From Medicago truncatula (lineage: Eukaryota; Streptophyta; Magnoliopsida; Fabales; Fabaceae), in NCBI RefSeq assembly GCF_003473485.1, contig NC_053047.1, forward strand, positions 14,038,001 to 14,102,000: 64,000 nucleotides of DNA, in the 5' to 3' direction. Below are positions 34,521 through 46,696 of the stretch, one piece after another. Position 1 is the stretch's first letter, and each line of letters starts with the position of its first letter. Both the position numbers and the translations under genes were made by a program. The notes below the pieces were generated by a model. It ran no database searches, was not told where the DNA came from, and saw nothing but the letters and a program-made list of their open reading frames with translations.

Positions 34521-36393
34521 AGTTAATTTCATTTGTGACAACTTATCCCATACATTTAAGTGATTTCTAAGATTTTATAAATAACAACATATCTAACGTA
34601 TTTCCTCCTGAATTTTTTTTTGTCTTATCTATGAAATTTATTTTTACTAGTGACAACTTATCACTTTTATAATGCATTTTAGTTAAAAGAGAGTTTAATA
34701 TCGTTGTATAACAATAATTATGGTATAAATTATAGGAACTTCGTTATAGTGATATCATTCTTATTTACATATATATAAAATAAGATACTCTACATTGAAT
34801 TTTATATAATGTATTGATGCAAAATATAATTTTATCAGTGAACACTCAACAAAAATTATTTTATCCGTGACAACTTATCTCTTTTATTGGAGTTAGTTTT
34901 ATCTGCGACAACTTATCCCGTGCATTTTAATCATTTCTAAGGTTTTATAAGTGACAATTTATCTAGTGTATTTGCTCCTAAAAAAACTTATCTTATTTAT
35001 GAAATTTAACATTATTGGTCACAACTTTTCACCTTTTTAATGCATTTTATTTAAAGAGAGTTTATTATTGTTGTATAATAAAAGTTATGGTAAAAATAAT
35101 ATGAACTCCGTTATAGTGATATCATATTTTTTATATATCAATAAAAGAAGATACTCTATATTGAATATTATATAATATATTGATGAAAAATATAAATTTA
35201 TCAACGACCAATCAACAAAAATTATTTTATTCGTAAAAGCTTGTTTCTTTTATCAGAGTTAATTTCATTTGTGACAATTTATCCCGTGCATTTGATTTAT
35301 TTCTAAGTTTTTATAAGTGACAACTTATCTAACATATTTGCTCCTGAAAAAACTTATCTTATGTATGACATTTAACTTTATTAATGACAACTTATCACTT
35401 TTTTTAATACATTTTAGTTAAAGAAAGTTTAATATCCTTATATAATAAAAGTTATGGTATAAATAGGAACTACGTTATAGTGATACCATGTTTTTTACAA
35501 ATATATATAAAATAAGATACTCTTCATTGAATACTATTATATAACGTATCGGTGAAAAATATTATTTTCTGAATGACCACTTAACTCTCTTTATTTTATC
35601 AATGACGGTTTGACTTTTTTATTAGAGTTATTTTAATTTGTGAGAACTTATCCTGTGTATTTAAGTTATTTCAAAGATTTTTGAGTGACACCTTCTCCAA
35701 CGTATTTGCTCCTGAAAAAATTTGTCTTATCTCTAAAATTAAATTTAATAGTGATAACTTATCACTTTTATAATGCATTTTTGTTAAAGAGAGTTTAATA
35801 TCGTGTAATAAAAGTTATGGTATAAATAATAGGAGCTTCGTTATTGTGATATAATGTTTTTTTACATATAAATAAAATAAGATACTCTACATCGAATATT
35901 TATTAAGGTGTCGATGAAAAATATTATTTTTTCATTGACCATTTAACAAAAAATATTTTATAAATGACATCTTGTCTCTTTCATGAGAGTTAATTTTATT
36001 TGTGACAACTTATCCCGTGCATTTGAGTTATTTCTAAGATTTTATAAGTGACAACTTGTCGAGCGTATTTGCTCCTTAAAAAAACTTGTCTTATGTAGGA
36101 AATTTAACTTTATTAGTGACAACTTATCACTTTTTTAATGCATTTTAGTTAAAGAGAGTTTAGTATCTTTGTATAGTAACTGTTATGGTATAAAATAATA
36201 GGAACTTCATTATAGTGATATCCTATTTTTTTATATATCAATAAAAGAAGATACTACACGTTGAAATTATATAATATATCGATGAAAAATATTATTTTAT
36301 CAATGATCACTCAACAAAAAATCTTTTATCCATGACAACTTCTCTCTTTTATCAGAGTTGATTCATTTGTGACAACTTATCCCGTGCATTTGA
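34516..36393. repeat. ~367-bp tandem repeat array, about five units
   Basis: ACTTATCCCGTGCATTT-type anchors occur at 34541, 34911, 35277, 35646, 36008 and 36375, spacings 370, 366, 369, 362 and 367 bp. Each unit also has TTATCTAACGTATTTGCTCC, AATGCATTTTAGTTAAAG, TTATAGTGATATCAT and AAATAAGATACTCTA. Within units GTGACAACTTATC recurs two to four times, so the array has a higher-order structure built on a short word. No coding potential. Confidence 0.92.
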
Positions 36394-36615
36394 GTGATTG
36401 TGTTTAAATAAATCTCTAAATTTCTTTCAATGATATTTACTTTCCCCTCTAATTCCCCTCTATTTCTTAGTGTTTGAATATGATTATGTAGAAATATTGG
36501 AATATGAAATTAAGAAGCTAGAAAGAAAGAGAAAAAAAAAAAAAACAAGAAGAGAAACATCCAAACAAGACTTCAGAACTACAGGGAAGACTTCAGTATT
36601 TTCTTTACAAATATG

Positions 36616-36960
36616 TTTTTTTTTTTTTTTTTTTTTTTTATAAGCAAGGAGGGAGGACAGGCATCAAGAGACATCATCGACATTTCAACTAGGTTGGTAT
36701 TCCGAGAGACCTCCATGCTATGCCGCCAAACTTAAAAGATTTTATTAAAAAAGGGGGAAAACTATTTACAAAAGGAGGGAGACTAGACCAAAACCCTCAA
36801 AATGAACAGAATAGAAAAGAAATAGAGGAAACAACAAAAACATTCCAAAGAACAGATCAAAGACATCTGTAATTAGGAAATCCACATCTATCCCGAAAGA
36901 AATCAAGCCTCAATTCACTTGGTAGAGTGTCAAGTCAAACCGCACAACAGTTCCTTTCAC
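36616..36960 (-). mobile_element. Probable LINE-type 3' end, reverse orientation
   Basis: A T tract of about 26 bases (36616-36641) precedes GGAGGGAGGACAGGCATCAA and G/C-richer sequence, as a retroposon 3' end would look in reverse. No coding match; assignment tentative. Confidence 0.35.
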
Positions 36961-37257
36961 GGTAAATATGAAAAGAAATAACCTCTATAACATTCCAATA
37001 GAGCAAATTCATTGACGATTGTCACCCCGTGCACGGGATATAGTAGGCTGTTTTGCTATCATATCTCTATTTATTAATTTTAGTTAAGATTATTGTACCT
37101 GTAACATTGTAATTTGGTGTCGATAACTAATTATTTTTTAGAGACTATCCAAAAATATTTAGCAATTTCCAATCCATTTGTTTTAGAGGCTTTGTTTTTG
37201 TTTCTCTGTTTTTTTTTCTTTTTTCTTTTTCCTTTTGTACTGCAAATTAAATATAAT

Positions 37258-37305
37258 ATAGTAAATATATGCAAGGTTCGGGGTTCAAACCCCAGCCTAA
37301 AAAAA
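37258..37305 (+). mobile_element. SINE 3' fragment
   Basis: ATATATGCAAGGTTCGGGGTTCAAACCCCAG plus an A tract matches the B-box half of SINEs 1-3; the A-box half is missing. Confidence 0.6.
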
Positions 37306-37599
37306 TATATAATATGGCAACTAGCTATAAAATTGGAAGCACTCTGGTACATAAATAAATTAATAAAAAAAAGAGGGATACATAACATAAGCAAACACTG
37401 TCCAATATTAAGGAGGGAGATACACATGGGTTATGACTTTTATAAAAAGCTTTACAACAGTGTCTTCTCTTACTTATTGATATCACAGTATTGACTTTGT
37501 TTGGAAAATTTTATCCACGATCTGTCACAGCCATAATCACCTGATAAATATGAAGCAAATGCAATGGATATAAGTTAAATGGAATTATATAATAAAAAT

Positions 37600-37778
37600 A
37601 AGGAAAATGTTAACTAGTGCCCGATGCACTGGTTAAGAAAGTAAATATAGTAGCTTTTATATTGGAAGTTGTATAATCAATTTCTAAACGGTCAAAAAAA
37701 TGTTACTTTTAATTCAAATTTTCCTTTTTTAGATTCTTTAACCAGTTCCCCGGAACACCGGTTAATAAGAACCTAAAA
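37600..37778. mobile_element. MITE, relative of 29487
   Basis: Left ATGTTAACTAGTGCCCGATG...GGTTAAGAAAG and right CTTTAACCAGTTCC...ACCGGTTAATAAG form palindromic ends of the same design as 29487-29664. Confidence 0.6.
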
Positions 37779-37878
37779 ATAAAAATAATCTATAGACTGA
37801 TCGATAAAACAAAATATTCTATAGTCTAATCAATGAAACTGTGAAGTAGGTTTTTAACTAACCTTAACTAACAGCAGC

Positions 37879-40138
37879 TCAGTTCCTGCGAAAGCTATTT
37901 AACTTTACCATCAAAGTAATATAGAGATTGTCGCCCACTCTATCAAAAAACCGAAAGCATGCATGCCTCCATTTTCTAATAAGAAACAAAGAACCACATA
38001 TCCCCCAGAAACCTGCTGCAAATCCAACCCCCATGCCAAGGTTCAATGATTCTTTTATAGAGTCGTCATCTTCATTCTTTGTAGATGGTGTTGCAGTTCT
38101 AGGATTTTCTTCTTTCATGGTACAATTATTAAGAGGAGCTCCACAAAGTTTAGGATTCCCAATATAACTTGATGCATTAAAACTTTGAAGTTGAGTTCCT
38201 ATAGGGATTTTTCCGTCAAAATTGTTGTGAGATAAATTCAAATATATTCCAAAAAGGTTAAGATAGACATGCTCCGAGGAATTTCACCAAAAAACTTATT
38301 ATTAGAGAAGTCCAAAGATTCCATAAGTTTCATGTCTCCAATTAGCAGGGGTATTGTTCCAGTCAAATTATTGTGAGATAAGTTCAATGTTTGAACTTGA
38401 ACAAGCTGAAATAATTCCAGTGGCAATTCTCCAAACAAGCTATTAGCTGAAAGGTCAATAGTTCGTCTATCTGGATTGACTTGATACATATAATCTTGAC
38501 CTTTGGTAAATAAATTAAATGTGGTAGGGTAGTACAAATCCACATGAAAAGTAACCATATGAGTCAAGTTGTAGACGTTGTGTGGCAAAGATCCTGAAAG
38601 TTTCATATGTGCAAGGTCTAGGTGAAACAAATAAGAGAGATTAAATAGTTGTGGGGGAATACTGCCTTCAAATTTATTTTCTCTCAATATGACCACTTGA
38701 AAGTTTGGTGAAATCAAGATTGTTATGGTTCCATTAAATTCATTTTCTCCTAAGTTCATGGTTTGCAACTGTTTCAAGTTAGAGAAGTATGATGGAAGTT
38801 CCCCAGACAACCCATTACTCCACAGGTCCAGGACACCCAGTTCTTTCAAGTTCATCCAACTGTGTGGAATTGATCCTGAGAAAGAGTTGTAAGACAAATC
38901 AATTATAGCGGCCATTGGTGATATGTTTGGGAGTCCTCCTGTGAAGTTATTGTGATCCAACCTTAAGTCGAAACAATTCATTGTTAAGTTAGATATGTCT
39001 TCAGAAATTGAATTCTTTGACAAATAAAGCTCAAAGTGGTATGTTTCTATAAGGCTTGAGAACTTATTTTTGTCTACCTATGAAATTCCGGAGCTCGATA
39101 AGTTGAGAACTTGCAGTGACTTTTGTGTGTATATCCATGATGGAAAATATGGGCCTTGATTTGTATTTCGCACTGACAGATAAGAGAGTTAAAAAGGAGG
39201 AACCCAATCCAAATCAAATTGGAATACAAGCTTTGAATTACTCAAGCATAGTGTGTCTAAACTAGAGAGTTTAGAAAAAGTTAAATTTGAAATTTCACCA
39301 GAGAAATTATTAGAGCTAATAGATAAGTAATTTAAGGATGAGAGGTTTCCTAGAGTTGAAGGAATTGATCCTTGTAGGTTGTTTTCAAAGAGATCAATAT
39401 ATCTCAAAGTTTGAATGTTTAGCAAGGTTGAAGGTATTTTACCATATATATATTACTATGTGAAAGGTCAACAGTGGTGAGATTTTTGGTGAGATTAAAA
39501 AACTCATTAGGTATATGAGAGGTGAAGTTGTTTTCAGAAAGATCAAGAGTTACCAGCGAAGACAAATTCAAATACTCAAGAGATGGGAAGTTGTTCAGGT
39601 TACAACCTCTCAACCGTAATTCTAATTGTGAAGGAAGTGTATTCACTACTTGGAGCCAATTAGTTTCCTTATGAAGATCAATGCCATTAAACCGGAGATA
39701 TTTCAAGGAAGAAAATGGAGAAAACCAATGAAGATTATCAATGTGAAGAATATTATCAAAATTGTAGGCGGATAAGTCAAGGTAGACAAGTTTAGATGAA
39801 TTTGTGATGTTGTGTTGAATGGATGAAATTTTTATCACATCAAATTCATTATGACTCAAATCCAAATAGCTGAGAAACTTAAGTTCTAGAATACAAAGAT
39901 TCATCTTACCTTTCAAAACTTTGATTGGCTGATGATCGTCATGAAAATAACTGTTTAGATTAAGTTTTGTAACTCTTCCGGTAATGTTGTCACAGTGGAC
40001 TCCTTCCCAAGCACAACAACTTTTTTCGGTTGACCACGTTGATATCCGACCAAGAGTGTCATTGACTCCCTGTTTGAAGGTTAAGAGTGTCTCTCGATCT
40101 TTCTCATTGCATTGAACCAATGTGTGATTGTTGCACAT
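37879..40138 (-). pseudogene. LRR receptor-like protein (RLP) gene, disrupted
   Basis: Minus strand. The 5' block (40138-39450) has an LRRNT domain (CNEKDRETLLTFKQGVND, then CCAWEGVHCDN) and several LRRs. The middle block has LRRs such as NNLQGSIPSTLGNLSSLNYL. The 3' block ends with LRRs, a GNPKLCGAPL cap, an acidic juxtamembrane stretch and one transmembrane segment (GMGVGFAAGFWGICGSLFLI) with a short basic tail and no kinase. This is the layout of receptor-like proteins of the Cf-9/EIX type that sense extracellular ligands with SOBIR1. Lesions: a frameshift near 39450, in-frame stops at 39189-39191 (TAA) and 39078-39080 (TAG), and a frameshift near 38245. No signal peptide was found upstream of the MCNNH start. 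An intact copy would be around 800 residues. Reading as a pseudogene is strongly supported. Confidence 0.85.
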
Positions 40139-40215
40139 GGTTTTGTAGTATGTGACATTTGTGTAGTAAGAATTGTCATCATGAATAATTGTTTGACCCA
40201 GAGAAGAAGATCTAA

Positions 40216-40460
40216 TTCAAATATGGTTATGATTTGTGATGAGATTTCAATGTGCTTATATAAGATCTTGGGTTATGGGAAAGCTTAACAAAAGATAAAA
40301 AGCTTGATAAGAAAGCATGTGGATAACATTCAAATGGGATTATGATTTGTTAAGAGATTTTAATGTGCTTATATAAGATGATGGGTTATGGGAAACCATG
40401 AAAAAAGATAAAATTGGATATTAGGTAAAAAAAAAGAAAAGAAAAATTGGAAAAATCTTC
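40216..40460 (-). promoter_or_regulatory. Duplicated RLP promoter with two TATA boxes
   Basis: A 113-bp unit is repeated in tandem (TTCAAAT..GG at 40216 and 40329). Each copy contains GTGCTTATATAAGAT (TATA near 40256 and 40369) and GGGTTATGGGAAA. The proximal TATA is about 115 bp upstream of the first RLP ATG on the minus strand. Confidence 0.7.
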
Positions 40461-40469
40461 ATAAGAAAG

Positions 40470-41557
40470 TACGTGGACAACAATTTCAACTGTACAAATA
40501 CGTAATAGGAAAAGTTAAATTAGTGACAAAAAAAAAAAACTCTTACAAATTTCTTTATCGTAAAATTTAATGATGGAATTAGAGGGGAATTTCACGTTTT
40601 CCCTCTCTAAATTTCCTTCACCAATTTTGTTTTTTTGTCATTGGTCTGAATGTTTTAAAATTCCAAACTGATTGTGTTTAAATAAAATTCAAAATACCTT
40701 TATGTATCTCAGAACCAACTATAAGGATCAAATTCAGATGGAATAGAATTTTTCCATGTAAGCTACAAATGGAACCTATAAATTTTTCATGTCCCTTTTT
40801 TCTTATTTTGAAAAGTGAATCACATATTGAATCACAAGGTACTCTACGTACCATTTATAGTTCTTTGTCTTTTGTTCTAAACATCGTATATTATGTAATT
40901 ATGTATGACAGTAATTGTATTTATGGGAACCAACCTAACCATGAAGCACTAACACAAACACTAACACTAGACACATCACACATACACTTTGTTTTTTAAT
41001 GGCAAAATTGTTAGCATGTTAATTGTTATGTTAGTGTTCTCTTTGTCAGAACTTAGACCCTAAACTTTTATCGCCTCAACCCCTTTAATCTCCTTAACCT
41101 CTTTAATCATTTAGTTCAAACCAGTTGATCTATCCAACTCCCACAACACATACACTAATATGTAGACATTGACAATAACCTAAGAAAATAGAAATGATTA
41201 AATATATTTACATGTATTGGAGTTGTGTTGGAAACCAGACATATCTTTGATCTAAAATTTTGATACTATCCAAGTATAAATTTTAATGAGTTTTTAAAAT
41301 GGGTGTTTGATTGCTGGCTTGTCCGGTCCAAGAGTACATGTTAAGCTGTACAAATTTTTATGTGAGACAATTTTAAAGTTCATGCTGATATTTTAATAAA
41401 ATTATTGTAATTGATTTCATTTACTATTTTTAAGAAATAAAAACAACTCATAAGTTCACAGACCTATTTACAAAATCCAAATTAGTTTAAGCATCTGTTT
41501 ATATAACATGTATGTCATGTTAATGTTGATTAACTGTTGACTAACAATTTTAACAGG
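40470..41557. other. Intergenic, nothing recognised
   Basis: No coding region or element ends supported. Confidence 0.4.
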
Positions 41558-42366
41558 AATTTCAACTTATTTATGCAAAACAACTTATTATGATCTCATT
41601 TTAAAAAACAGCTTACTCGAAACAACTTATTGATACAAAACAACTTCATAGGATCTCTTTTTTAAAAAACAACTTAATCGAAACAACTTATTTATGCAAA
41701 ATATCTTATTACGATCTCATTTTCAAAAACAACTTATTTATGCAAAACAACTTCTTTTTGAAAATAAGATCGTAATAAGCTGTTTTGAATAAATAAGTTG
41801 TTTCGAATAAGTTGTTTTTTAAAAAAAGAGATCCTAAGAAGTTTTTTTGTATAAAGAAGTTGTTTCGAATAAGCTGTTTTGCATAAATAAGCTGTTTTTG
41901 AAAATGAGATCCTAATAAGCTGTTTTGCATAAATAAGCTGTTTTTGAAAATGAGATCATAATAAGCTGTTTGGCATAAATAAGTTTTTTTGAATAAGCTG
42001 TTTTTGAAAATGAGATCGTAATAAGCTGTTTTGCATAAATAAGCTGTTTTTCAAAATGAGATATCAATAAGTTGTTTTCCATAAATAAGCTATTTTTGAA
42101 AATGAGATCATAATAAGTTGTTTTGCATAAATAAGTTGTTTTGAATAAGCTGTTTTTGAAAATGAGATCGTAATAAGTTGTTTTGCACAAATAATGTCTT
42201 TTGAATAAGCTATTTTTTCTCATAAATTAGTTGTTTGGAATAAGTTGTTTTGCATAAATAAGTTGTTTCGAATAAGTTGTTTTTTAAAAAAGAGATCCTA
42301 ACAAGTTGTTTTGTATAAATAAGTTGTTTCGATTAAGCTATTTTTTTAAAAGAGATAATAATAAGC
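41558..42366. repeat. Minisatellite of 46/60-bp units with an orientation switch
   Basis: The plus strand carries the unit AATAAGCTGTTTTTGAAAATG + AGATCGTAATAAG + TTGTTTTGCATAAATAAG many times from about 41760 to 42366. AAAATGAGAT recurs at 41901, 41947, 42007, 42053, 42099 and 42159, giving spacings of 46 and 60 bp. From 41558 to about 41755 the same unit is present as its reverse complement (CAAAACAACTTATT...GATCTCATTTT). It ends about 55 bp from the UGT stop codon, so it may be part of that gene's 3' UTR or terminator region. Confidence 0.9.
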
Positions 42367-42421
42367 ACACCACTTTTATTTTATCACAATTCTTTTCATT
42401 CCATCATGAATATAATGCATC

Positions 42422-45400
42422 TCAACATTGAGCCAAAGCAGCCACAAATTCTTCAATATTTTTATCAGATCTTCCACCCTCATCAACAGAATCCTTAGCC
42501 AAATTCTTCCATTTCAAAGCATTTTTCTTAATTTCATTTCCCTTTTCAGTCTCAATTATTTCCTTTATACAATTTTTAATTGTTTCACTTCTAACAATCT
42601 CTTTTTCATCAGCAATAGCTCTAACTCCCATTTTCCAAACATCAGCAATAAGCTTTGCATTCGTAACTTGATCGGTCCAAAGTGGCATTGCAATCAACGG
42701 AACACCGATGCTCAAAGCTTCCAACGTCGAGTTCCAACCACAATGTGTCACAAAACAACCTAAAGCTTCATGTGTTAACACTAAAAGTTGTGGACACCAT
42801 GTCACTATTAAACCTTTCTTTGATGATTCCACATACCCATTTGGAAGCTTAACTTGTTCAGATTCTCTAACAACCCATAAGAAATAACTTTCACTATCTT
42901 TTAATCCTAAAGCTAGTTCTTGTGTTTGCTCTTCACTAAGACCAGCCATGCTACCAAATGAGACATACACAACTGAACCTTTTGGCTTCTCATTTAGCCA
43001 TTTGATGCAAATTTCTGTATTTGGATCTGAAATGCTAACACCATATTCTTTGTCATCTTTAAGTCTTTTATCCAAAAATATAGATGGTATTGACGGTCCT
43101 ATTGTCCTTAATGGCCAGATCTTCACCATCCAATCCACTACCTAAATAAAATTTCATTTAAAATTTAGATCATCACAAACAAAATAAAAATCAGTACCAC
43201 CATTCTAGTTATACGACTCTCCTAAAACAATGGAAATGATCTATTTTTATAAAGAAATAATTGATAAGTGCTAGAAAGTTGTATTTTAAATTATATATTT
43301 TAGGCACTTTTGTTACTTGTTTTGCAAGTTATTGAGGAAAAAGCCGAGAGATAAGTGATTATTGCCCTTTTACGCTTTATCTATCTTACTTCACCCATTT
43401 GTGCAGGATTCGAACTCAAGACATCAAGCAAAGAGAAGAAAATGGAGAAAAGTACAAAGAGGTAGAAAAATGAGATCATTCGCCATGGCGAGCAGCAAAG
43501 ATGAGCAATTCCAGTAAGCAACAAAGATTACACACCACCAACTCGCAATGGCGAGTAGAAGGTGAGTTTGTTCGCCATGGCGAGTGCAAGTACTCGCGAG
43601 GCGAGTTAGGGCGGTTTAAGCTTCTCAGTGATGACGTGGCACAAACCCAATGGTGAAGGAACTTCAACTCGCCATGACGAATGAAGGAGCTCGGGAGGCG
43701 AGTGGATGCAGATTTAGAATTCTATAAATAGCTCACTCAATCATTTCAATGAGTTAGTTTTTGACTCTTAGTTTTTCATAGTTTTCATTTTGTAATATTC
43801 TTAGAGAGAGAGATAGGGCTTGTTCTTGATAGAGTGAGAGTGATAGAAAGTGGATTCTACATCATTTTGTTGAGAGATCACAAGTGTGTAATGGATCTTT
43901 CTCTCTCAATTCATTCTTGCAAGGCTTCCATGACAATGAGTAGCTAAATCTCCTTTGTTGGGATTAGAGGTACTACTTGATCTTAGCTTAACATGTAATC
44001 TTTTGATCTATAAATATATGGTTCTAGCATTTGATTTGATATTGATGTTATTCTTGCACTTTAATGCTTATGTTTGATTTAATTGTGATTGAGAAATACT
44101 TTTGAATCTAGGTTTAGAATAATCATCTATCAAAACATAGGTTCTAGACATGGAATTGATGTTTTGATAATCACTTTTTGTATCCAAACTTAAAGCTTTC
44201 TTATCATTCAATAGATTGAGAAATCATCGATTAAATGATAAGACCGACTCTTGAATCATTCAATAGTTTGAGACATCGACGATTGAATGATACAGTTGAT
44301 TTCACAATATTGTTTGGACACTAATAGTGTTGTCGAGGGATACGTGATAATATCAAAGAAAAGCTAGAATCCATGTATGATCATTAGGTTACGTGTGACG
44401 CTTGATCAAGGAACTCTAATCCTAACAAGTTTCACGCATTATTAATCTCAACTTTATCATTTGCAACTTAGTTATTCAAATAAACAACAAATTATCGTTT
44501 AACTTATAATGATATTTGGTGTCGAACGGTCCGCGATATCGCACTAGTCCCTAAGGAGACGAGATAAATACTTACTATTGTTTGATGCAAAAATACTACA
44601 TCAATAATTAACATGCTTGATTAAAAAACTACAACAGACGCTTTTCACAAGAACCAGGCCGATGCTAAAGAATTTGGCTATGCTATAACAGCTTGCAAGA
44701 ATACTTTCGCCTCTCAAGTTAGAAACTCTGAGGTTGAGTTTAATAGGAGACAAGCAAACGAGGTCGCTCATGCTTTAAGCACCTTTCCTTAAAAAAAATA
44801 AAAAAATCAAAACCACCTACGGAAGTGTCTATGAATTTTTTTCTAGAGAATTTATCTAGTGATGAAAGTAGTACTACCAGAATTGATGCATCTTATAGAC
44901 TTAAATTGAGTTCATTTTTTCTTTGAAGGTGGTTCGAGAACTTACATACCTAGGAATGTTAGCATAACTTTCTTTTTCTTTTCTTTGGGTTTTAGCCCCC
45001 TTTTATTACCAAAAAAAGTTAGTTTATGGCTGCGATCGAAATCAAATTCATTACAGTCAGGATCTCCTACATTTACGCGGTGAGAGACATCAATGCTCAT
45101 TTGATCAAGATCAGACCATCCAAAAAAGTAGAAATTCTAATTTTAACTTTATAATTAATAATACCTAGCTGAAATCTGAATTATCTGATTCTGTCTAGTG
45201 ATTTCCAGTGAGTACGGGAAATCCCTATACAGAAAAGCCAAACCTGCCGCTATCTGATATTCATCATCAAGGTTTTTATGTTTTTCTGACCACAATACGA
45301 TTACCATCGATACTAAATTTAACTTTGAATTTTTGCAACATTAATCACAATGTTACCACTATTTAAAACCTTCCTAGTACTATATTCCAATTTAAAAGAA

Positions 45401-46088
45401 CAATTGGACATATTATATTATTGAAGTGACTTACCTCCTTTTCCAGTTCATAAAATGTGTTTGCAAGAATCCAATCAGCTTTACCAATGTTTGAAAATTG
45501 ATTGACAACTATATCAAAGTAGCCTGGATAAGATCCATATTTATACAAAAAAGAAGGCAAATCCCCTTGAGCAAGTTTTGGCAATCCAGGTAACAAATAC
45601 TCAGATTGTGTAAGTGGCAACTCTATCAACTTCTCATGAGTATGAAAGTATATGCTGTTAACAGAACAAGATTGAGTGAAAAATGCAACACCAACTAGTC
45701 CAAAACTCTTGGCAACATCAAGAGCCCAAGGCATAAATGCATCAAAGATAACACAATTTGGAGGGTATTTTGAGCTAGAAAGTTTATGAAGAAGTTCAGA
45801 AAGATCTTTTGATCCAACCCTCCAAAAGGTATCCATGTAAATTTCTAAGCTCTCTGCTGATTCATAGCCTCCATCATCATAGCCATCTGAGATGCTTTCA
45901 ACATCAATATTTGAAGAAAGATTTTTGTTCTTGATAGTTCTCCAAAGGGAAATAATAGTTACAAGTGTAACTTTTACTCCTTTATGGATCAAACGTTTTG
46001 AGAATTGAATCATAGGATTCATGTGACCTTGACCTGGAAAAGGTAAGATCAGACAGTGAGCTACATAGTTTTTATTTTCCTTTTCCAT
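42422..46088 (-). CDS. UGT74-like UDP-glycosyltransferase, copy 1
   Basis: Exon 1 is 46088-45435 (218 codons), donor GTAAGT; exon 2 is 43141-42422 (239 residues plus stop) after ATTTAG; phase 0; 457 residues, normal for the family. Catalytic His22 lies in PFPGQGHMNP and its partner Asp is probably D116 in VIFDAFMPW. The C-terminal half has GSVVYVSFGSMAGLS and a full 44-residue PSPG box (W333-Q376) with HCGWNSTLEA and a final WTDQ, pointing to UDP-glucose. The group L UGT74 resemblance (HCLILPFPGQGHMNPMIQFS) suggests glucosylation of carboxylic acids or phenols such as salicylate, jasmonate or auxin-type compounds in the cytosol; the substrate cannot be told. A TATA box lies near 46152 (minus strand). 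The 2.29-kb intron is enlarged by a solo LTR and a LINE fragment. Confidence 0.93.
43262..44603. mobile_element. Solo LTR in the UGT copy 1 intron
   Basis: Starts TGATAAGTGC and ends CTACATCA, flanked by the 5-bp TSD ATAAT at 43257-43261 and 44604-44608. It is 1342 bp with no internal retroelement coding. It has a TATA-like TCTATAAATAGC (about 43720) and six variants of CTCGCCATGGCGAG (43471-43700). Removing it leaves an intron of about 946 bp, close to the 994 bp of UGT copy 2. Confidence 0.88.
44640..44806 (+). mobile_element. LINE RNase H fragment
   Basis: Plus-strand translation from about 44650 gives NQADAKEFGYAI and, at the end, EFNRRQANEVAHALSTFP, typical of the RNase H tail of plant L1 elements, then a stop and A-rich DNA. 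It sits antisense in the UGT intron. Confidence 0.65.
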
Positions 46089-46325
46089 TCCTCTTTCTTT
46101 GTTTTTCTTATTTTCCTAAGAGAATGTACCTAAGTGTGCATTGATTAGAAGTATATATAATACACAAATGACCATAGGGTGTTTCAAAAGGTATGTCTCA
46201 AATGATATTTCTTTATTAGAGTCAGTTTGGATTTGATTATTAACAGATTATATGAGTCCATCTGTTACTTGTTAACGTTAGATTATATGGCATACCTACT
46301 TTTTCTTTATAAATAACCAACGTAT

Positions 46326-46696
46326 TGTTAGCGGCCAACACTCAGTGGAATTTAATCTCACATCAGATAGATAGGTTTCTTGAGAAGAGTTTATAATGAG
46401 GAGACCCTCATCACCGTACAAACCGATTTTGTAGTGATGAGTTAGGCTTCGATATTCATGACATGGTATTAGAGCCTATCAGATCTATCGTTGGGCTTTC
46501 GGCATCATCCACGCTTCAGGCCCATTGGGTTGGGCTGAAGTGTGAGGGGATGCGTTAGTGGCCAACACTCGATAGGTTGCTTTTATAAAGAGGATGCACT
46601 CCTTCCTTCCAAAAAAAAAAAAGAGCATTCACTTCTCATCTTTTACAAATCCGTTTTATACGGATGAGCATGAGCTATGCCCTGATTTTCATGACA
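46326..46696 (+). mobile_element. TRIM (miniature LTR retrotransposon)
   Basis: The left terminal repeat (46326-46463) starts TGTTAGCGGCCAACACTC and ends TTCATGACA. It is followed at once by TGGTATTAGAGCC, one mismatch from the usual initiator-Met primer-binding site TGGTATCAGAGC. A purine-rich GTGAGGGGATG precedes the right repeat (about 46551-46696; GTTAGTGGCCAACACTCG..., TTTTCATGACA). Flanks CGTAT/CATAT fit a 5-bp TSD. At 371 bp it has no coding capacity. It lies about 240 bp upstream of the UGT copy 1 start, in its promoter. Confidence 0.8.

Noticed and set aside
34516-36393. CRISPR-like array
   Set aside because: Units are about 367 bp, diverged and contiguous without unique spacers; this is a eukaryotic tandem repeat.
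41709-42223. Reverse-strand open frames with repeated KTTYYDLIF-like residues
   Set aside because: They are translations of the minisatellite, with no independent coding evidence.
42428-43145. Antisense ORFs over UGT copy 1 exon 2 (and the same over copy 2, 60468-61185)
   Set aside because: Antisense shadows present in both paralogues because the sense sequence is conserved.
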